Of a DNA stretch of 13,120 nucleotides, positions 1-7,594 are shown piece by piece. A model generated the notes under the pieces. The model did no database searches, was not told the DNA's origin, and saw only the letters and a program-made list of their open reading frames with translations. The position numbers and the translations under genes are program-made. How positions within the stretch are numbered: the first letter of the stretch is position 1; every line of letters starts with the position of its first letter. This DNA is from Betaproteobacteria bacterium TMED41 (GTDB lineage: Bacteria; Pseudomonadota; Gammaproteobacteria; Burkholderiales; Burkholderiaceae_A), in NCBI GenBank assembly GCA_002167365.1, contig NHCU01000056.1, forward strand, positions 19,871 to 32,990. The letters run 5' to 3'.

Positions 1-380
1 ATGAAAAAAAAGCCCCACCTCCTCCTGAAAAAGTTGTCAAAGATGCCGCTCAACAGACAAGGTTTGAGCATCGTTATTACGAGCTTGCTAAGCCCTTTGT
101 ATCAAATGTTGCCAATTCTAGAAAAGTTATGTCTGCAACAGTGGCAATTATGACGCAATATGACGAACAAGTTATTATAAACATTGAAAAGCATGAATTT
201 GCTCTTAGGTCTGCGTCACTCGATGTAATGCGTCAACATTCTGAAGAAGATTTAAAAAAACCTGAATTCAGGGTTGAACTTGCCGAAAAAGTTCGAATTA
301 CTATGAATGCCTTACTTGAAAGGTATGAAGATTTTGGGGGCATTGATGAGGTTTATTTTACTGAATTTGTTGTTCAATAG
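1..380 (+). CDS. fliL: Flagellar basal body-associated protein FliL (C-terminal part)
   Basis: FliL is an inner-membrane protein with a periplasmic domain that surrounds the stator and supports torque. The reading frame is open from base 3 to the TAG at 378-380, giving 125 visible residues; the N-terminus and membrane helix lie before the window. What is seen is a proline-rich linker (KKAPPPPEK) and then the full conserved periplasmic domain: YYELAKPFVSNV, an alternating hydrophobic strand, EFALRSASLDVMR, a DLKKPEFR segment, and the typical ending EVYFTEFVVQ. An internal ATG at 129 falls inside the conserved domain, so it is not the start. The gene lies 17 bases before fliM, the usual fliL-fliM order. 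The KHEFALRSA and RYEDFGG type segments recall gammaproteobacterial FliL. Identification is firm; only the 5' end is missing. Confidence 0.93.
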   Translation, partial: EKKAPPPPEKVVKDAAQQTRFEHRYYELAKPFVSNVANSRKVMSATVAIMTQYDEQVIINIEKHEFALRSASLDVMRQHSEEDLKKPEFRVELAEKVRITMNALLERYEDFGGIDEVYFTEFVVQ

Positions 381-397
381 TATCGAGGTGTTACATT

Positions 398-1414
398 ATG
401 TCTGATTTGTTATCCGAAGACGAACTCAATGCTTTAAGCGAGGGGGTTGCTGATGGAAGTATTCCTGTAGATACAGGATTCAATACCCGAACAAAAGTAC
501 GCAAACATGACTTGGCTAGTGAGGACTCAACTCTTGGAGTGAATCTAGGGTCTGTTGAAATGATCAACGAGCGGTTTATAAGACTTTTTAGACTTGGATT
601 GGTTGAAGTTTTGAGGTCAACTCCAAAAATTAATCCCAACAAAGTAGAAATGTTGAAATATGGCGACTATTTAAGAGGAAAAACTGCTCCGCTGGCCGTG
701 AACATGATTAGGATGAATCCTCTTAGAGGACATTCACTCGTTGTCATAGATCCAGCTGTAATATTTGCTGCTCTGGATGTTTTCTTTGGAGGAGTTGGAA
801 CAAAGCCAAAACCAGTTGGAGCTCTTCCTCCGACTCGTTTATTTACCCCAACGGAGAATAGAATAATAAAGATAATACTAGACATATTTTTCAAAAGCCT
901 TTGTGAAGCTTGGGCTCCAATCATTACATTAGAAATCGAAGTTGCGAGTTCGGAAATTAATCCACAATTTGCTCAGATTGCTGACGAAAATGATCTTGTG
1001 GTTTTGTGTAGATTTGAAGTCGAAGATGGACCCACAAAAAGCTCTGTAGATCTTGTTTACCCATATTCAACTCTAAAACCAATTAGAGACTTATTAAGAA
1101 ATAGAGTAGCGACCGGAGATGGGAATGAATTGTCAGACAAACAATGGGCTGAAGATTTAAACGAATCGGTTATTGAATCTGAGATTGAGTTACAAGTCTT
1201 ACTAGGTCATATTAAAACTACTTTGTACAACCTTGAAAACTCCCGCGAAGGCGACATTTTGTATTTTAAAAAAGATGACATGGCAAGAGTGGACATTTGC
1301 AATATTCCCACTTTCGAGGCTGAATTGGGTGTTGTAAAATCCGAAGTTGCTGTCAAAATTTCCAACCCTCTAAATGTTCTAGGTTTACCAGAAAAGGATA
1401 AAAATCATGGCTGA
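398..1414 (+). CDS. fliM: Flagellar motor switch protein FliM
   Basis: FliM is the middle layer of the cytoplasmic C-ring; it binds phosphorylated CheY and sets rotation direction. At 338 residues it is of usual length. The N-terminus carries the CheY-binding peptide as LLSEDELNALSEG (compare LSQxEIDALL in other FliM). The middle CheC-like domain follows, with DVFFGGVG at about residues 126-133 and RLFTPTENRIIKIIL further on. The C-terminal SpoA domain, which pairs with FliN, spans roughly residues 250-330. The ATG at 398 is preceded by GAGGTG at 385-390 with good spacing. The 3' end overlaps fliN by 8 bases, which suggests translational coupling of two proteins that assemble together. Confidence 0.96.
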   Translation: MSDLLSEDELNALSEGVADGSIPVDTGFNTRTKVRKHDLASEDSTLGVNLGSVEMINERFIRLFRLGLVEVLRSTPKINPNKVEMLKYGDYLRGKTAPLAVNMIRMNPLRGHSLVVIDPAVIFAALDVFFGGVGTKPKPVGALPPTRLFTPTENRIIKIILDIFFKSLCEAWAPIITLEIEVASSEINPQFAQIADENDLVVLCRFEVEDGPTKSSVDLVYPYSTLKPIRDLLRNRVATGDGNELSDKQWAEDLNESVIESEIELQVLLGHIKTTLYNLENSREGDILYFKKDDMARVDICNIPTFEAELGVVKSEVAVKISNPLNVLGLPEKDKNHG

Positions 1415-1799
1415 AAATGAAATAGAAGAAGAAACAGAAAAAAAAGAAAATACAGATGAAGATTCAGCTGAAATCTCGGAAAGTGAAGATGAGAATGCTG
1501 AGAATTTGGTTCAAAATGATGAGGTTGGTAATGGAAAAGGAAAAATCAACCCAGAGGTACTTCAGGGAATACCTGTTACAATTTCGGTCGAAGTAGGCAA
1601 AACCTCTCTAAAAATTAGAGATCTCCTGAGACTGTCCCAAGGGAGTGTTGTTGAACTTGATAGACTGGCTGGCGAGCCATTGGACCTGCTTGTAAATAAT
1701 ACTGTTGTAGCTCAAGGCGAAATTGTTTTGGTGAATGATCGGTATGGAATTCGCTTAACTCGTGTTGTTCCAGCGGCTGAGAGAATGAAAACCATCTAA
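1407..1799 (+). CDS. fliN: Flagellar motor switch protein FliN
   Basis: FliN forms the bottom ring of the C-ring with FliM and helps receive export cargo from FliH. The protein has 130 residues. The first 45 or so are a very acidic, low-complexity tail (runs of E and D), as in many proteobacterial FliN. The rest is one SpoA domain: GIPVTISVEVGKT, then IRDLLRLSQGSVVELDRLAG, then EPLDLLVNN, VAQGEIVLVNDRYGIRLT and a short tail. The start codon lies within the end of fliM. The following 227 bases hold no gene and contain a sigma-54 promoter, so fliN is probably the last gene of its transcription unit or read through into the next. Confidence 0.96.
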   Translation: MAENEIEEETEKKENTDEDSAEISESEDENAENLVQNDEVGNGKGKINPEVLQGIPVTISVEVGKTSLKIRDLLRLSQGSVVELDRLAGEPLDLLVNNTVVAQGEIVLVNDRYGIRLTRVVPAAERMKTI

Positions 1800-1931
1800 C
1801 ATCAAAAATTTTATCAGTTAACCAAAATTTAACAATTTGTCTTTGTAACTATGCAGAGATCAATCAAAAAAAATCACTTTCAAAATAAGCATCAATAATA
1901 GCGGCACTATTTTTCCGTTGTGACAAAAAAC

Positions 1932-1947
1932 TGGCAAATTTTTGGCA
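1932..1947 (+). promoter_or_regulatory. Second, weaker sigma-54-like element overlapping the fliO promoter
   Basis: TGGCAAATTTTTGGCA also has GG and GC ten bases apart (1933-1934 and 1945-1946). Its -12 part (TGGCA against TTGCA) has one mismatch, and its -24 part matches TGGCA but then departs. It lies exactly 11 bases, one helical turn, upstream of the better copy, and its -12 element is the -24 element of that copy. It may be an alternative or non-productive binding site for the polymerase, or a chance match in AT-rich DNA. Confidence 0.4.
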
Positions 1948-1958
1948 CGTCTATTGCT
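1943..1958 (+). promoter_or_regulatory. Sigma-54 promoter for fliO-fliP-fliQ-fliR-flhB
   Basis: The sequence TGGCACGTCTATTGCT matches the sigma-54 consensus (TGGCACG, four bases, TTGCT) at every specified position. The invariant GG (1944-1945) and GC (1956-1957) are separated by ten bases, as required. Transcription should start about 12 bases after the GC, near 1969, leaving a leader of about 58 bases before fliO. Sigma-54 promoters need an AAA+ activator such as the one encoded at 11533-12591. The match is seen directly; activity and the activator link are inferred. Confidence 0.9.
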
Positions 1959-2026
1959 AACTTAATTAATAACTAGAATTTGTTTTTAATTGCAATGACG
2001 AAAAAATCACAAGGAAAAAAACTCAA

Positions 2027-2605
2027 ATGAATAATATTGATGTACCCCCTCTTATGCCAGATTTTTTTTCTATGTTTGGTAGTTTTGTTTTGGTTCTTTT
2101 ACTGCTCGGAATCGTTTTGTTTATTTTAAGAAAAGTACAAATGACAAATACGACAAGCAAAAATGGTCGAAAAATTCAAATCCTAGAGATAGTGCCTACT
2201 AATAACAAACAGAAAATAATGCTATTAAAAGTAGATGACCAAAAATTTTTAATCGGTATTTCTGGGCAAAATATGAATCAACTAGGCCACTGGAACACTT
2301 CGGGTAATTTCGCAAAAACTGAAAAACCAAGTGCAAATGATTTCAACCTAAACCTTGTCAATGATCCAGTTTCCTCTAAAACCAATTCATCAATGAACGA
2401 AACATCACACATAAAAAATACCAAAACAAAAATTATAGAATCTGAAAAAACAGATCCGTTGCTTACTTCCTCCAACGTTCATGATGAATCCGAAACATTA
2501 TCTAAAGTTTCATCCCTAAAACAGACTGAGGATTTGTTATCATTTGCAAAAAAAATTAGAGGTTCTCTGAATCAATCAATTGATAGAGCACAGAGGACTC
2601 AATAA
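2027..2605 (+). CDS. fliO: Flagellar biosynthetic protein FliO
   Basis: FliO is a small inner-membrane protein that helps assemble the FliP ring of the export gate. The product has 192 residues: a short N-terminus, one membrane helix at about residues 16-35 (FGSFVLVLLLLGIVLFILRK), then the conserved FliO strand region GRKIQILEIVPTNNKQKIMLLKVDDQKFLIGIS at about 47-80. From about residue 85 on, the tail is polar, Ser/Asn/Thr-rich and low in complexity, as in many long FliO proteins. It is the first gene after the sigma-54 promoter and its TAA shares a base with the ATG of fliP. FliO diverges strongly, but the position directly before fliP and the domain pattern make the call good. Confidence 0.88.
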   Translation: MNNIDVPPLMPDFFSMFGSFVLVLLLLGIVLFILRKVQMTNTTSKNGRKIQILEIVPTNNKQKIMLLKVDDQKFLIGISGQNMNQLGHWNTSGNFAKTEKPSANDFNLNLVNDPVSSKTNSSMNETSHIKNTKTKIIESEKTDPLLTSSNVHDESETLSKVSSLKQTEDLLSFAKKIRGSLNQSIDRAQRTQ

Positions 2606-3360
2606 TGAGAAAAATCATTTATCCAGTTTTTTTAGGGGTGTTTTTCTTTTTTTCTTTAAGTGCATTTAATGAAGCTCTATCTCAAGGCCTTCCAGCAATA
2701 ACTGCTGCAACAGGAGCACAAAGTACCCGGTATAGTCTTTCTTTAGAAATACTTGCACTGGTTACAACCATAACTTTACTACCATCCCTCTTACTAATGA
2801 TGACATCATTCGTAAGAATTATGATTGTGATGTCTTTACTGCGAATGGCGCTTGGCACAGCTCAAACTCCCCCAAGTATGGTCTTGATTGGCTTAGCTTT
2901 ATTTTTAACAATCTTTATCATGTCGCCGGTTTTGAGTGATATTTACACCAATGCTTTAGTTCCTTACATGGATGAAACTTTATCTTTTGATGATGCAATC
3001 AAAGTGGCTGAGGCGCCAATTAGGGGTTTCATGCTAAACCAAACTAGAGAAACAGATATAGCAATGTTTATGAATATTGGCAGAATTGACGAACTCAATG
3101 GACCTGAATCAGTTCCATTTTCAACCCTTGTTCCTGCATTCATAACATCAGAACTAAAAAGTGCTTTCACCATTGGTTTTTTAATTTATGTCCCATTTAT
3201 TGTTATTGATATGGTTGTAGCAAGTGTTTTGATGTCCATGGGGATGATGATGCTATCCCCTATGATGATTTCTATGCCATTTAAGTTAATGCTTTTCGTA
3301 TTAATTGATGGTTGGAGTTTAATTATGGGTAATTTGGCAGCAAGCTTTGCTATGCCTTAA
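2605..3360 (+). CDS. fliP: Flagellar export gate protein FliP
   Basis: FliP forms the core of the FliP5-FliQ4-FliR1 export gate in the inner membrane inside the MS ring. The product has 251 residues, the usual size. It starts with a cleavable-type signal peptide (MRKIIYPVFLGVFFFFSLSA, cleavage probably near residues 20-27), known for this family. The family signature follows: TLLPSLLLMMTSFVRIMIVM, LLRMALGTAQTPP and VLIGLALFLTIFIMSPV. After the periplasmic part (about residues 120-185) comes the C-terminal block PFIVIDMVVASVLMSMGMMM with LSPMMISMPFKLMLFVLIDGW. The ATG overlaps the fliO stop (TAATG), with AGAGGA at 2592-2597 as ribosome site, so the two are coupled. Confidence 0.98.
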   Translation: MRKIIYPVFLGVFFFFSLSAFNEALSQGLPAITAATGAQSTRYSLSLEILALVTTITLLPSLLLMMTSFVRIMIVMSLLRMALGTAQTPPSMVLIGLALFLTIFIMSPVLSDIYTNALVPYMDETLSFDDAIKVAEAPIRGFMLNQTRETDIAMFMNIGRIDELNGPESVPFSTLVPAFITSELKSAFTIGFLIYVPFIVIDMVVASVLMSMGMMMLSPMMISMPFKLMLFVLIDGWSLIMGNLAASFAMP

Positions 3361-3384
3361 CAAATTTTTAATAAAGGAAAGATT

Positions 3385-3654
3385 ATGGATGCATCTGCAG
3401 TTATGGATATTGGAAGACACGCACTATTGATGGTAGTTATGATTTCTGCCCCAATGTTGGGTTTAGGATTGATGGTAGGTTTAATTGTTGGAATCATTCA
3501 AGCGGCTACGTCAATTAATGAAATGACTCTTACATTTGTCCCAAAACTAGTTGCAGTTGGAACTGGTATCGCTTTTTTTGGGGGATGGATGATAAGCACA
3601 TTGGTTGACTTTGCAAAAGGTATGTTTGCTCGAATACCACTATTATTTTTATAA
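3385..3654 (+). CDS. fliQ: Flagellar export gate protein FliQ
   Basis: FliQ packs around FliP and FliR in the export gate. The product is 89 residues, exactly the family size, with two membrane hairpin helices: about residues 15-40 (MVVMISAPMLGLGLMVGLIVGIIQA) and 50-75 (FVPKLVAVGTGIAFFGGWMIST). The link between them holds the conserved QAATSINEMTLTFVPK, matching the family's QA.TQI.E.TL.F.PK. The start has AAAGGAAAG a few bases before it. The gene lies 24 bases after fliP and 21 before fliR. Confidence 0.97.
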   Translation: MDASAVMDIGRHALLMVVMISAPMLGLGLMVGLIVGIIQAATSINEMTLTFVPKLVAVGTGIAFFGGWMISTLVDFAKGMFARIPLLFL

Positions 3655-3675
3655 CATTCTTATTACTAAACACAG

Positions 3676-4452
3676 ATGATTTCTTTCTTGGTTGCAGATA
3701 TTGTTCAAGCTTTTTACACGATAGTTTGGCCAATGATAAGAATTTCTGCGATGTTAATAACAGCTCCAATTTTTTCAATGAAAGCGGTTAACCTAAGAGT
3801 AAGAGTTATAATAGCAATAGCTTTTACCATCACAATTTATCCTTTGATAGAGTGGCCAATGCTCGACCCCTTAAGCGCCCCTGGTCTACTGGAGTTTTTT
3901 AATCAGGCGATGATAGGCGCAGTTATGGGTCTAATGCTTCAAATTGTAGCAGCGGCATTTGTTGTAGCGGGTCAGTCGATTTCAACAACAATGGGATTAG
4001 CTATGGCTACTATGGCTGATCCAAATTTAGGAACCGTGCCCGTAATTGGCCAGTTGTTGACAATTCTTGCTACATTGATCTTTCTTGGTTCGGGAGGACA
4101 TATTGTTTTAATAGAAATGCTTTTAGAAAGCTTCCGTCTTTTGCCCATTGGGCAAAAATTAATTATTCCTGAAATATATCAGGAACTAATAGCATGGAGT
4201 AGCACCATTTTTCTTGGGGCTGTTTTATTAGCTTTACCTATTCTTTCAATAATGCTTTTAATAAATATTGGAATGGGAATTGTCACAAGGGCCGCTCCTC
4301 AGTTAAATATTTTTGCCGTTGGCTTTCCAGCAATGATAATAGTTGGAATGTTTGTTTTGATTGCATCTTTTGGAGGGATTGGTATGAGAATGCAATGGCT
4401 ATGGAATTTGGGTCTGCAACAAATTAGAATTTCTATTCTTGGGATCGCGTAA
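3676..4452 (+). CDS. fliR: Flagellar export gate protein FliR
   Basis: FliR is the single-copy subunit that completes the FliP/FliQ ring and joins FlhB. The product has 258 residues and is almost wholly hydrophobic with several membrane helices. Conserved parts seen are RISAMLITAPIFSMKAVNLRVR near residues 22-43, the ...AGQSISTTMGLAMATMADPN segment around 98-117 (compare AG..ig..mG...a...DP), and the C-terminal NIGMGIVTRAAPQLNIFAVGFP block, which is a strong family signature. No clear ribosome site precedes the ATG, so translation may be coupled to fliQ. The stop codon directly abuts the flhB start. Confidence 0.97.
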   Translation: MISFLVADIVQAFYTIVWPMIRISAMLITAPIFSMKAVNLRVRVIIAIAFTITIYPLIEWPMLDPLSAPGLLEFFNQAMIGAVMGLMLQIVAAAFVVAGQSISTTMGLAMATMADPNLGTVPVIGQLLTILATLIFLGSGGHIVLIEMLLESFRLLPIGQKLIIPEIYQELIAWSSTIFLGAVLLALPILSIMLLINIGMGIVTRAAPQLNIFAVGFPAMIIVGMFVLIASFGGIGMRMQWLWNLGLQQIRISILGIA

Positions 4453-5613
4453 ATGGCACAAGAGAACGAAGACGGCGCAGAAAAAACCGAAGAACCTACT
4501 GCAAGGAAGCTAGAAAAAGGCAAAGCAGATGGTCAAGTAGCTCGCTCATCAGAATTAGGGATTGCCGGCGGAACGATTATCGGCTTATTAATTTTGCTGT
4601 TAGCTGGAGGATATTTTGTTACAGAGTTGACCGAAGTTTTCAAAGGAGCATTTGCATTTGATAGAAAAATAATATACTCACCAAATCTGTTGCCTGCAAG
4701 GTTTTTAGCTACTCTCGGAACGGCATTATTGATTTTTTCTCCTCTATTTCTCTTGTTGGTATTTGTTTCAATTGTTTCAGGTTCAGCAGTAGGAGGTTTG
4801 AACTTTTCCATCAAAGCTATGGTACCTAAAGCCAGTAAATTAAATCCAATGAATGGATTTAAAAGAATGTTCGGAACTCAAGCATTAATTAACCTTTTTA
4901 AATCACTACTAAAATTTTTTTTAGTTGCTGGAACCATGTACTTAGTCGTAAGAATGGAATACATGGAACTACTCACTCTTAGCCAAATGAGCCTAGAGCC
5001 TGCTTTAGAAAAAGCTGCAACTATTATAATAAGATCAGCACTTTTAGTAGCTCTAACTTTGCTAATCATTGCCGCAATAGACATTCCGATTCAAATTCAC
5101 CAGTTTACTGAAGGGATGAAAATGACGCTGCAAGAAGTTAAAGATGAAATGAAAGATGTAGAGGGAAGGCCAGAGGTCAAACAAAAAATAAAACAACGTC
5201 AAAGAGAAATAGCTGCCTCGCAGATGATAGAAAAAGTCAAAGATGCTGATGTTGTGATTACGAATCCAGAACATTTTTCGGTTGCTCTCTCATATGATCC
5301 TGCGTCTGACGGCGCCCCAATAGTTCTTGCAAAAGGTGCTGATCTGATGGCTTTTCGTATACGAGAGGAGGCTGAAAAATATGGAATTCAAATGTTTTCA
5401 GCTCCACCTCTTGCAAGGGCTCTCTTTTTTACAACTGATATCGATCAACCTGTTCACCCAGACCTTTACTATGCGGTAGCTCAAGTTATTGCATATATAT
5501 TTAACCTTAACAGTATCTCGAGCGGTGGTTTACCTCCTCAAAAGCCTCAACCCAGCATTCCTTCATCTATGGCATTTGATGAAAATGGAAATTCAGTTGA
5601 AAATACAGTATGA
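4453..5613 (+). CDS. flhB: Flagellar export switch protein FlhB
   Basis: FlhB sits under the FliPQR gate and switches export from rod/hook to filament proteins by cutting itself. The product has 386 residues: the N-terminal signature EKTEEPTARKLEKGKADGQV at 10-29, four membrane helices (about 38-56, 86-112, 148-166, 186-212), the LQEVKDEMKDVEGRPEVK segment at 226-243, and the C-terminal domain with PPLARALFFTTDIDQPVHP. The self-cleavage motif, usually NPTH, reads NPEH at 271-274: Asn271, Pro272 and His274 are kept, Thr is Glu. After residue 355 there is a Pro/Ser-rich tail. Its ATG follows the fliR stop without a gap, and its TGA overlaps the next start (ATGA). flhA, the common next gene, is absent here. 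Confidence 0.97.
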   Translation: MAQENEDGAEKTEEPTARKLEKGKADGQVARSSELGIAGGTIIGLLILLLAGGYFVTELTEVFKGAFAFDRKIIYSPNLLPARFLATLGTALLIFSPLFLLLVFVSIVSGSAVGGLNFSIKAMVPKASKLNPMNGFKRMFGTQALINLFKSLLKFFLVAGTMYLVVRMEYMELLTLSQMSLEPALEKAATIIIRSALLVALTLLIIAAIDIPIQIHQFTEGMKMTLQEVKDEMKDVEGRPEVKQKIKQRQREIAASQMIEKVKDADVVITNPEHFSVALSYDPASDGAPIVLAKGADLMAFRIREEAEKYGIQMFSAPPLARALFFTTDIDQPVHPDLYYAVAQVIAYIFNLNSISSGGLPPQKPQPSIPSSMAFDENGNSVENTV

Positions 5614-7127
5614 GCATAACTGACTTATTTTTCAGACCTTTTGACAAAGCTAGGCTTGAACGGCTTGTCATGGCTATCGACCAAGATAAACTTAGTGCCG
5701 CTCTTGTATGCGACAGTGAGGGTTTGCTTGATCACTATGGGCGAATGCTTGTAAAAAAATTAAGACTCATACCGAATTTGACTGTGGAGGTTTACTACCC
5801 CAACAGTACTGAGGCACTTTTAAACAGATTTAATCGAATTCTTGAGGATGTTCCAATCGACTCGGCTGTTAAACCTGAAATTTCTGAGGCTCCCGATAAA
5901 GTACTTGTCGCATTTGATTCTCAAGCAACAGGAATCAGAGAAGTACAACTTATGGCTAGACTGGTTAAGGATTTTCCCGGGGCTAATACCCGAGTAATTT
6001 TAATGCTCGATAAATTATCCAGTACACAGTACGAAAAAAAAATCGAAGCATTCGGAAATAAAATAATTAGGTGGGACATTGCAACACCGACCGATCGAGA
6101 GGCTGCAGTTCTATTGAGTGAATCTGAATTATCAGGAATGCAGCCTGAAGTTAGACAAGCCCTGGCAAATGTTGGTGTTTCTTTAGACGCAAAATTGGCT
6201 CTTGCGGCAAGTAGTAAAGCTTTAAATAGGGCAGAGGAAACTCTTTCTCCAGAACCAACAGTAAAATCCAGGAAAAAAGAGCAAACACCAACTGATGGCG
6301 AATCAACAAAAGAGGAAAAAACAGAGAAGGCCTCAGAAGTCATTCAAAAAGAAGTTTTGGACAAAAAAAGAGTCACAAATGAAGAACCTAACAAAAATAA
6401 ACAAAATAAACGAGTTGAGAAAATTAACGCACTAGTAGCCACTTTGTTTTTAGTATTTGTTTCAAGTGGGGTTATGGCTTGGATTACGGTAACAGATGCA
6501 TTGTCAATTGAAAAAATAATGGTTGAAGTTAGGAATGTTTTTTTATCTACGCCAGAGGTAACAAAACTCAAAAGTATTCAAAGAGAAAAAGAATATGTCC
6601 AGAAAGAAGTAGATCAACCCCTTGAGATTAATAAAATTGATTCAAAAAAAATATTCAATGAGTCAGAACCAGAAGAAAATTCATCTCTTGTAATAAATGA
6701 TAGGAATCAAGAAAACTCCCAGAGCTCTTTTGACGAAGAAATTAGTCAAGAAAGCCGAGGCCAAAACCCCAACAACCCCAAAGAATCTATCGCCACAACA
6801 AATGAGAAAATAACTGCAGATCAAGAGAGAACAAATTTGTCCAATAAAATCATCCCAGATCTCAAGCCTGGTTTTTATGTGCAACACACAGCAAGACCGA
6901 ATAAAAAGCTAGCTGAAGAACTAAAAAACAAATACCCCTCTTTATCAGGTTCGGTGATACTTAAATTATCAAAAACAAAGAGCCAAGGACATTTTTTTGT
7001 TTTACTATCTGGACCATTTACTAACCTAGATGATGCTAAAACTTTTACAATGAGAGGTGATATTCCGAAGGGGACTTGGATAAGAGGAGCTTTGGGAATC
7101 AGGCCATTAATAATGCCAATTGAGTAG
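5610..7127 (+). CDS. FlhB-coupled membrane protein with DamX-like SPOR domain
   Basis: The function is unknown. The 505 residues fall into four parts. Residues 1-200 form a soluble, probably cytoplasmic domain whose spacing resembles an AAA/ExeA-type ATPase: ALVCDSEGLLDHYG at 31-44 sits where a Walker A loop would be but lacks the GxGKT residues, and KVLVAFDSQ at 97-105 sits at a Walker B place. A charged linker (205-270) follows, then one membrane helix at about 273-293, a long polar periplasmic linker, and a SPOR-like domain at about 420-500 (GFYVQHTARP, HFFVLLSGPFTNLDDAKTF, GTWIRGALGI). SPOR domains bind peptidoglycan stripped of stem peptides, at septa and poles. The gene overlaps flhB by four bases, so it is translated with the export gate. 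The SPOR call is fairly sure; the inactive-ATPase reading is inference. Confidence 0.75.
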   Translation: MSITDLFFRPFDKARLERLVMAIDQDKLSAALVCDSEGLLDHYGRMLVKKLRLIPNLTVEVYYPNSTEALLNRFNRILEDVPIDSAVKPEISEAPDKVLVAFDSQATGIREVQLMARLVKDFPGANTRVILMLDKLSSTQYEKKIEAFGNKIIRWDIATPTDREAAVLLSESELSGMQPEVRQALANVGVSLDAKLALAASSKALNRAEETLSPEPTVKSRKKEQTPTDGESTKEEKTEKASEVIQKEVLDKKRVTNEEPNKNKQNKRVEKINALVATLFLVFVSSGVMAWITVTDALSIEKIMVEVRNVFLSTPEVTKLKSIQREKEYVQKEVDQPLEINKIDSKKIFNESEPEENSSLVINDRNQENSQSSFDEEISQESRGQNPNNPKESIATTNEKITADQERTNLSNKIIPDLKPGFYVQHTARPNKKLAEELKNKYPSLSGSVILKLSKTKSQGHFFVLLSGPFTNLDDAKTFTMRGDIPKGTWIRGALGIRPLIMPIE

Positions 7128-7185
7128 ACCTACTCTAAAGATAATAAAACTTTAGTCGACTCAATAGTTTGATTAAAGGATTTTT

Positions 7186-7539
7186 ATGAAAAATGAAGTT
7201 TTTAAAACAGATCAAACATCAGAGATTGGTGTAAATGTCAAACATCCTGATAAAAAAAACTCATCCCGAGAAAATGGCCCTGTCTTGTCCTCGAGGATTA
7301 ATGATGCCTTCATATCAATTCCTCCTGAAGAACTATCTAATTACCAAAATAAATTTTCAGATTTCCAAAGAATTCCAAATATCATTAAATTAACTTCTGA
7401 TGAGATACACATTAATAAAGAGTTTAGAAAGAGAAAACCACGAGTAATTGGTAAAAGATCCACTAATGACCTTTCCGAAAGATTGGCAAAAATATCGAAA
7501 CAAACTAAAAGTATTAACCTTGACTTAGATTTAAACTAA
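7186..7539 (+). CDS. Small polar protein of unknown function
   Basis: I do not recognise this 117-residue protein. It has no signal peptide and no membrane helix. It is polar and ends with a basic stretch (EFRKRKPRVIGKRS, about residues 78-91) followed by a short predicted helix and a LDLDLN tail. A ribosome site AAAGGA lies at 7175-7180, five bases before the ATG, which supports real translation. It lies 58 bases after the SPOR protein and 55 before the coiled-coil protein on the same strand, so it is probably co-transcribed. No paralogue is visible in the window. It may be a species-restricted gene; the coding call rests on ribosome site, length and context. Confidence 0.6.
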   Translation: MKNEVFKTDQTSEIGVNVKHPDKKNSSRENGPVLSSRINDAFISIPPEELSNYQNKFSDFQRIPNIIKLTSDEIHINKEFRKRKPRVIGKRSTNDLSERLAKISKQTKSINLDLDLN

Positions 7540-7559
7540 ATTTAGTTGAAATTAAATCT
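7527..7559 (+). repeat. AT-rich inverted repeat across the end of the small unknown gene
   Basis: AGATTTAA (7527-7534) pairs with TTAAATCT (7552-7559). The stem extends outward by three more pairs (CTT with AAG) with one bulged T, and the loop itself contains the palindrome ACTAAATTTAGT (7535-7546). The hairpin includes the stop codon of the preceding gene. There is almost no G/C and no T-run after it, so it is not a normal intrinsic terminator. It may affect mRNA stability or be a by-product of base composition. Confidence 0.35.
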
Positions 7560-7594
7560 TAAGTAATCATTTTAAAATTAACTGAGAGAAATTT

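Larger units (their letters stand above)
1800..2026 (+). other. Gene-free gap between fliN and fliO
   Basis: This 227-base AT-rich spacer separates two blocks of flagellar genes. It starts with a short A/T-only inverted repeat (AAATTTT at 1806-1812 with AAAATTT at 1824-1830), too weak to call a terminator, and ends with the sigma-54 promoter described separately. The stretch 1838-1930 is where an activator would be expected to bind, but no clear dyad is visible by eye. A run AAGGAAA at 2011-2017 is the likely ribosome site for fliO, about 11 bases before its ATG. No convincing small gene or RNA is seen. Confidence 0.6.

Noticed and set aside
31..380. FliL start at the internal ATG at 129.
   Set aside because: Conserved FliL sequence extends in frame upstream to the window edge, so the true start lies outside.
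1806..1830. A/T-only inverted repeat after fliN as a terminator.
   Set aside because: Seven A/T pairs, no G/C and no T-run afterwards; too weak to stop transcription.
1995..2030. An 11-residue reading frame (MTKKSQGKKLK) whose TGA overlaps the fliO ATG, like a leader peptide.
   Set aside because: No ribosome site precedes it and it is short and Lys-rich in AT-rich DNA; the overlap is likely chance.
5921..6343. A 140-residue reading frame on the minus strand.
   Set aside because: It lies wholly within the SPOR protein gene, has no ribosome site or recognisable domain, and is Ser/Ala-rich as shadow frames are.
7135..7155. CTAAAG...CTTTAG hairpin after the SPOR protein gene as a terminator.
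   Set aside because: Only six pairs with a nine-base loop, no T-run, and the next gene follows closely on the same strand.
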